Source: Takakia lepidozioides (taxonomy: Eukaryota; Streptophyta; Takakiopsida; Takakiales; Takakiaceae). Taken from it: 60,000 nucleotides of DNA. The notes beneath the pieces were generated by a model, which did no database searches, was not told where the DNA came from, and was given only the letters and a program-made list of their open reading frames with translations. The translations under genes were made by a program, and so were the position numbers. Positions 57,876-60,000 of the stretch are shown one piece after another (position 1 is the first letter of the stretch; every line of letters starts with the position of its first letter). The stretch covers positions 31,684,001 to 31,744,000 of the forward strand of contig CM060731.1 of assembly GCA_030704615.1 (NCBI GenBank). The letters are read 5' to 3'.

Positions 57876-59612
57876 ATGTTGTGCACTATCCCTGAGCTCT
57901 TGGGGTTGGATTCTGAAGCTGAATTGCCTGAGGGGGAAGTAGATGATAGTGAATCAGATTCTGATTGTGACTATAATCCAGAAGACGATGACCTTGTTGA
58001 CATCGATAATCCTGACTTGATGGACTACTGTGTGGACACGGGGAATTCAACGCGTGAGGTGGGATTATATGATTTGCCGCCCAATTGGGAGCAGTGGGGT
58101 CCTGCTGAGTTATTTGGTGATGACATGTGGAACTCCTCTGCTACTGAATTGTTAGACATTACATGGTTAGGTGGGGATTAGGGTCCTCGTTTGCCTTTTG
58201 GAGATTCGGCAAATCCAGTTGACTTTTTCAATTTGTTTTGGCCACTGTCGGTCATGCGCCGAATTTGCAGCATGACCAACTTGTATGCCAGGACAGAAAA
58301 CCAGAATGGAAACCTGAAAGGAAGTAGATGGTGGTACCCTATCACCATCCGTGAATTGAAGGCTTGGCTTGCTGTTCACATGCTCATGGGAATCAAAAAA
58401 TTGCCTAGTACTACATTGTATTGGAAAGCCAACAATGCCTTCTTCAATTGCCCTTCCATCATGCGCATTATGTCCCGCAACCGATGGGAGGCAATTCTGA
58501 GGTGCCTCCACCTTGTTGACAACAGGGATGTATGCACTATTGACATTGACCCTGCTTTTGATAAGTTAGCTAAAACTAGGTGGTTGCTAGATGCACTAAA
58601 TGGTTTGTATGCCACCTACATGAGCCCCGAGCAGAATTTGACTGTGGATGAGCAAATGGTGAAGTACAGGGGCAAATGTGTCCGAATCCAACAATACCTG
58701 AGCAAGAAGCCTGTGAAGTGGGGTCTGAAGGTGTGGTGTTTGTGTGGTGCATGTTCCAAATATGTTCAGAAGTTAGAGGTTTACCTTGGGAAGGATGATG
58801 GGAATGATATGACCCATGGCAGTGGATATTGCGTGGTGACAAGGTTACTAGAAGGATTTGAGGGTAAGGGCCATATTGTAACGATGGATAATTTTTTCAG
58901 TAGCCCCATCCTGTTCTATTATTTGGCAGCAAAACAGATCTATGCTACTGGCACGGTAAAAACCTCTCGAGTGGGCTTTCCTACGTGCCTTGATTTGGGG
59001 AAGAAGGGTGAGAGAGGTAGGCTGGAATATCGTGTTCACATAAGTGGCAAAGTAGCCGCTATTGCCTGGATGGATGTCAAGTTGGTGACCATGATTTCCA
59101 CTGTCATTTCCCCTGTCGGTCCTGATTGCTTCATACAAAGATGGCACAAAGGGGCAAGACGTGCTGTGCCTACCTCCCCTATTGTGGTTCATTACCAGCA
59201 GCATATGCGAGGAGTGGATGTTCAGGATCAGCTACGGGGTTACTACTCTGTTCAGACCAGGGACCATAAATGGTGGCACCGCTTGTACTTTCATGGAGTT
59301 GACACTTCTTTGGTAAATGCTTACATATTGTACCTGGGTTTTATGAGGGGAAAGGGCCACATTCCTCTTAGCCACATGCTTTTCAATTTGGAGGTTGCAA
59401 AGGGACTAATTGTGGGGTGGGTTCCTCCCAGGAGAACAGTAATGTCAGGGGCAGATGTGCCCAACCCGGGGTCCGTGCATTTCTCCCTCAAGACTAGTAG
59501 GAGGAGGAAGTGTGTTCAGTGCGGTATGCGTCAAAGGTATTTTTGTCACGCGTGTGGAGATGTCTATATGTGCCTTGGACGATGCTTTGTCAAGAGCCAT
59601 AGCCTTCTCTGA
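57876..59612 (+). pseudogene. piggyBac transposase, near-complete, one in-frame amber stop
   Basis: DDD-type cut-and-paste transposase of the piggyBac superfamily. ATG at 57876 gives an acidic N-terminus (SESDSDCDYNPEDDD) and the block CVDTGNSTREVGLYDLPP. A TAG at 58179-58181 (position 102) is the only break; the same frame then stays open for 476 codons to the stop at 59610. The DDE_Tnp_1_7 domain is intact: NPVDFFNLFWPL, catalytic D258 (TVDEQM), D338 (TMDNFF), D448 and D451 (GVDVQDQLRGYYS), with spacing close to the insect enzyme (268, 346, 447 and 450). The C-terminus has a cysteine-rich finger (CVQCGMRQRYFCHACG). The codon is GTT at the stop position in the copy at 31-33 kb. Element ends were not found; the right end may lie beyond the window. 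Confidence 0.93.
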
Positions 59613-60000
59613 TTATAGATACTTCTATGTTCAGTAATTGATATGGTTGATTTCATACTGCAGAGACGTGGAGACCTTTGATGCCAAAGAGGGGGTATCC
59701 TCCTTACGGCTCTTTTTCTATGTAGTGGTGTTCTGTCTTTTTCTAAACACAGTGGTGTGTTTGGGGGTTGGTTTGTTGTTGGTAGCCATGAAACATTTGT
59801 ACTGAGGATCCAGCCGTAGAGAGTCGCTTGACAGTCCAAGGAGAGGTATGATTTTGTGGTTGTGCAGTATTGGGGTTCACTGAGTCCTGATCTGAATGGT
59901 TTGTTTGCTACTCCAGCTTTTTGCCTTAGTGTTCATGTAGCTCCGAGGTCTTTGCTGCAACAATTTTGTGTTTCAATTAGGACTGAGTCCATTTTCTTTG
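59613..60000. other. 3' flank of the piggyBac transposase
   Basis: Noncoding, with no TTAA target site. If the element is complete, its right terminus lies past the window edge. Confidence 0.4.

Noticed and set aside
59700-59730. Possible right end of the CACTA element (TATGTAGTG)
   Set aside because: It lacks the CTGTTGTAGTG form expected from the left terminus, and no target duplication fits.

Overview
This window is nuclear DNA from a plant. It contains a plant-type ethylene receptor with histidine-kinase and receiver domains, a class I fructose-bisphosphate aldolase with a plastid-like leader, PPR, OSB/PDF-motif and mTERF sequences, and spliceosomal introns throughout. Introns are short where genes are intact (114-456 bp in the aldolase), and transposon debris surrounds them. 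The mix of diverse CACTA, hAT, LINE, SINE and piggyBac-like elements suggests a seedless land plant (bryophyte, lycophyte or fern). That placement is inference; the sequence does not name a species.

Layout, left to right. 1-2971: repeats and the intron leading into an ethylene receptor, whose last five exons lie at 2972-8200; its membrane/GAF exons are outside the window. 8.2-11.7 kb: a degenerate patch with a 95-bp minisatellite, four tandem copies of an OSB/PDF-motif exon, a broken PPR gene and an array of GC-rich palindromes. 11.9-15.5 kb: a degenerate En/Spm-associated gene on the minus strand, two CT-rich runs and a 110-130-bp tandem array. 15.8-20.8 kb: a minisatellite that abuts the 5' UTR of an intact 12-exon aldolase gene. 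20.8-27.4 kb: LINE debris and a COQ10-like gene (minus strand) whose first intron is filled by an antisense LINE. 27.7-33.6 kb: a head-to-head SINE pair, AT-rich gene-free DNA and a broken piggyBac-like element interrupted by a hAT MITE and by a foldback-bearing insertion. 34.4-37.7 kb: an intact five-exon Yippee-like gene (minus). 41.2-42.6 kb: a broken mTERF gene (minus). 45.5-47.2 kb: an F-box fragment and an eL27 pseudogene with a duplicated exon. 47.5-49.2 kb: a CACTA TNP2 transposase (minus). 52.6-57.3 kb: a BED-finger fragment and a nest of LINE, hAT and CACTA pieces. 57.9-59.6 kb: a nearly intact piggyBac transposase with all catalytic aspartates and a single in-frame amber stop.

Host genes that look functional are the aldolase, the Yippee-like gene and the visible part of the ethylene receptor; COQ10 may be functional if its last exon exists. 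mTERF, PPR, eL27 and the OSB copies are broken. The genes share no pathway and form no operon; they are unrelated single-copy loci in a transposon-rich stretch. The most notable content is the piggyBac pair, since this superfamily is not a usual component of land-plant genomes, and the record of nested insertions that dates the elements relative to each other.
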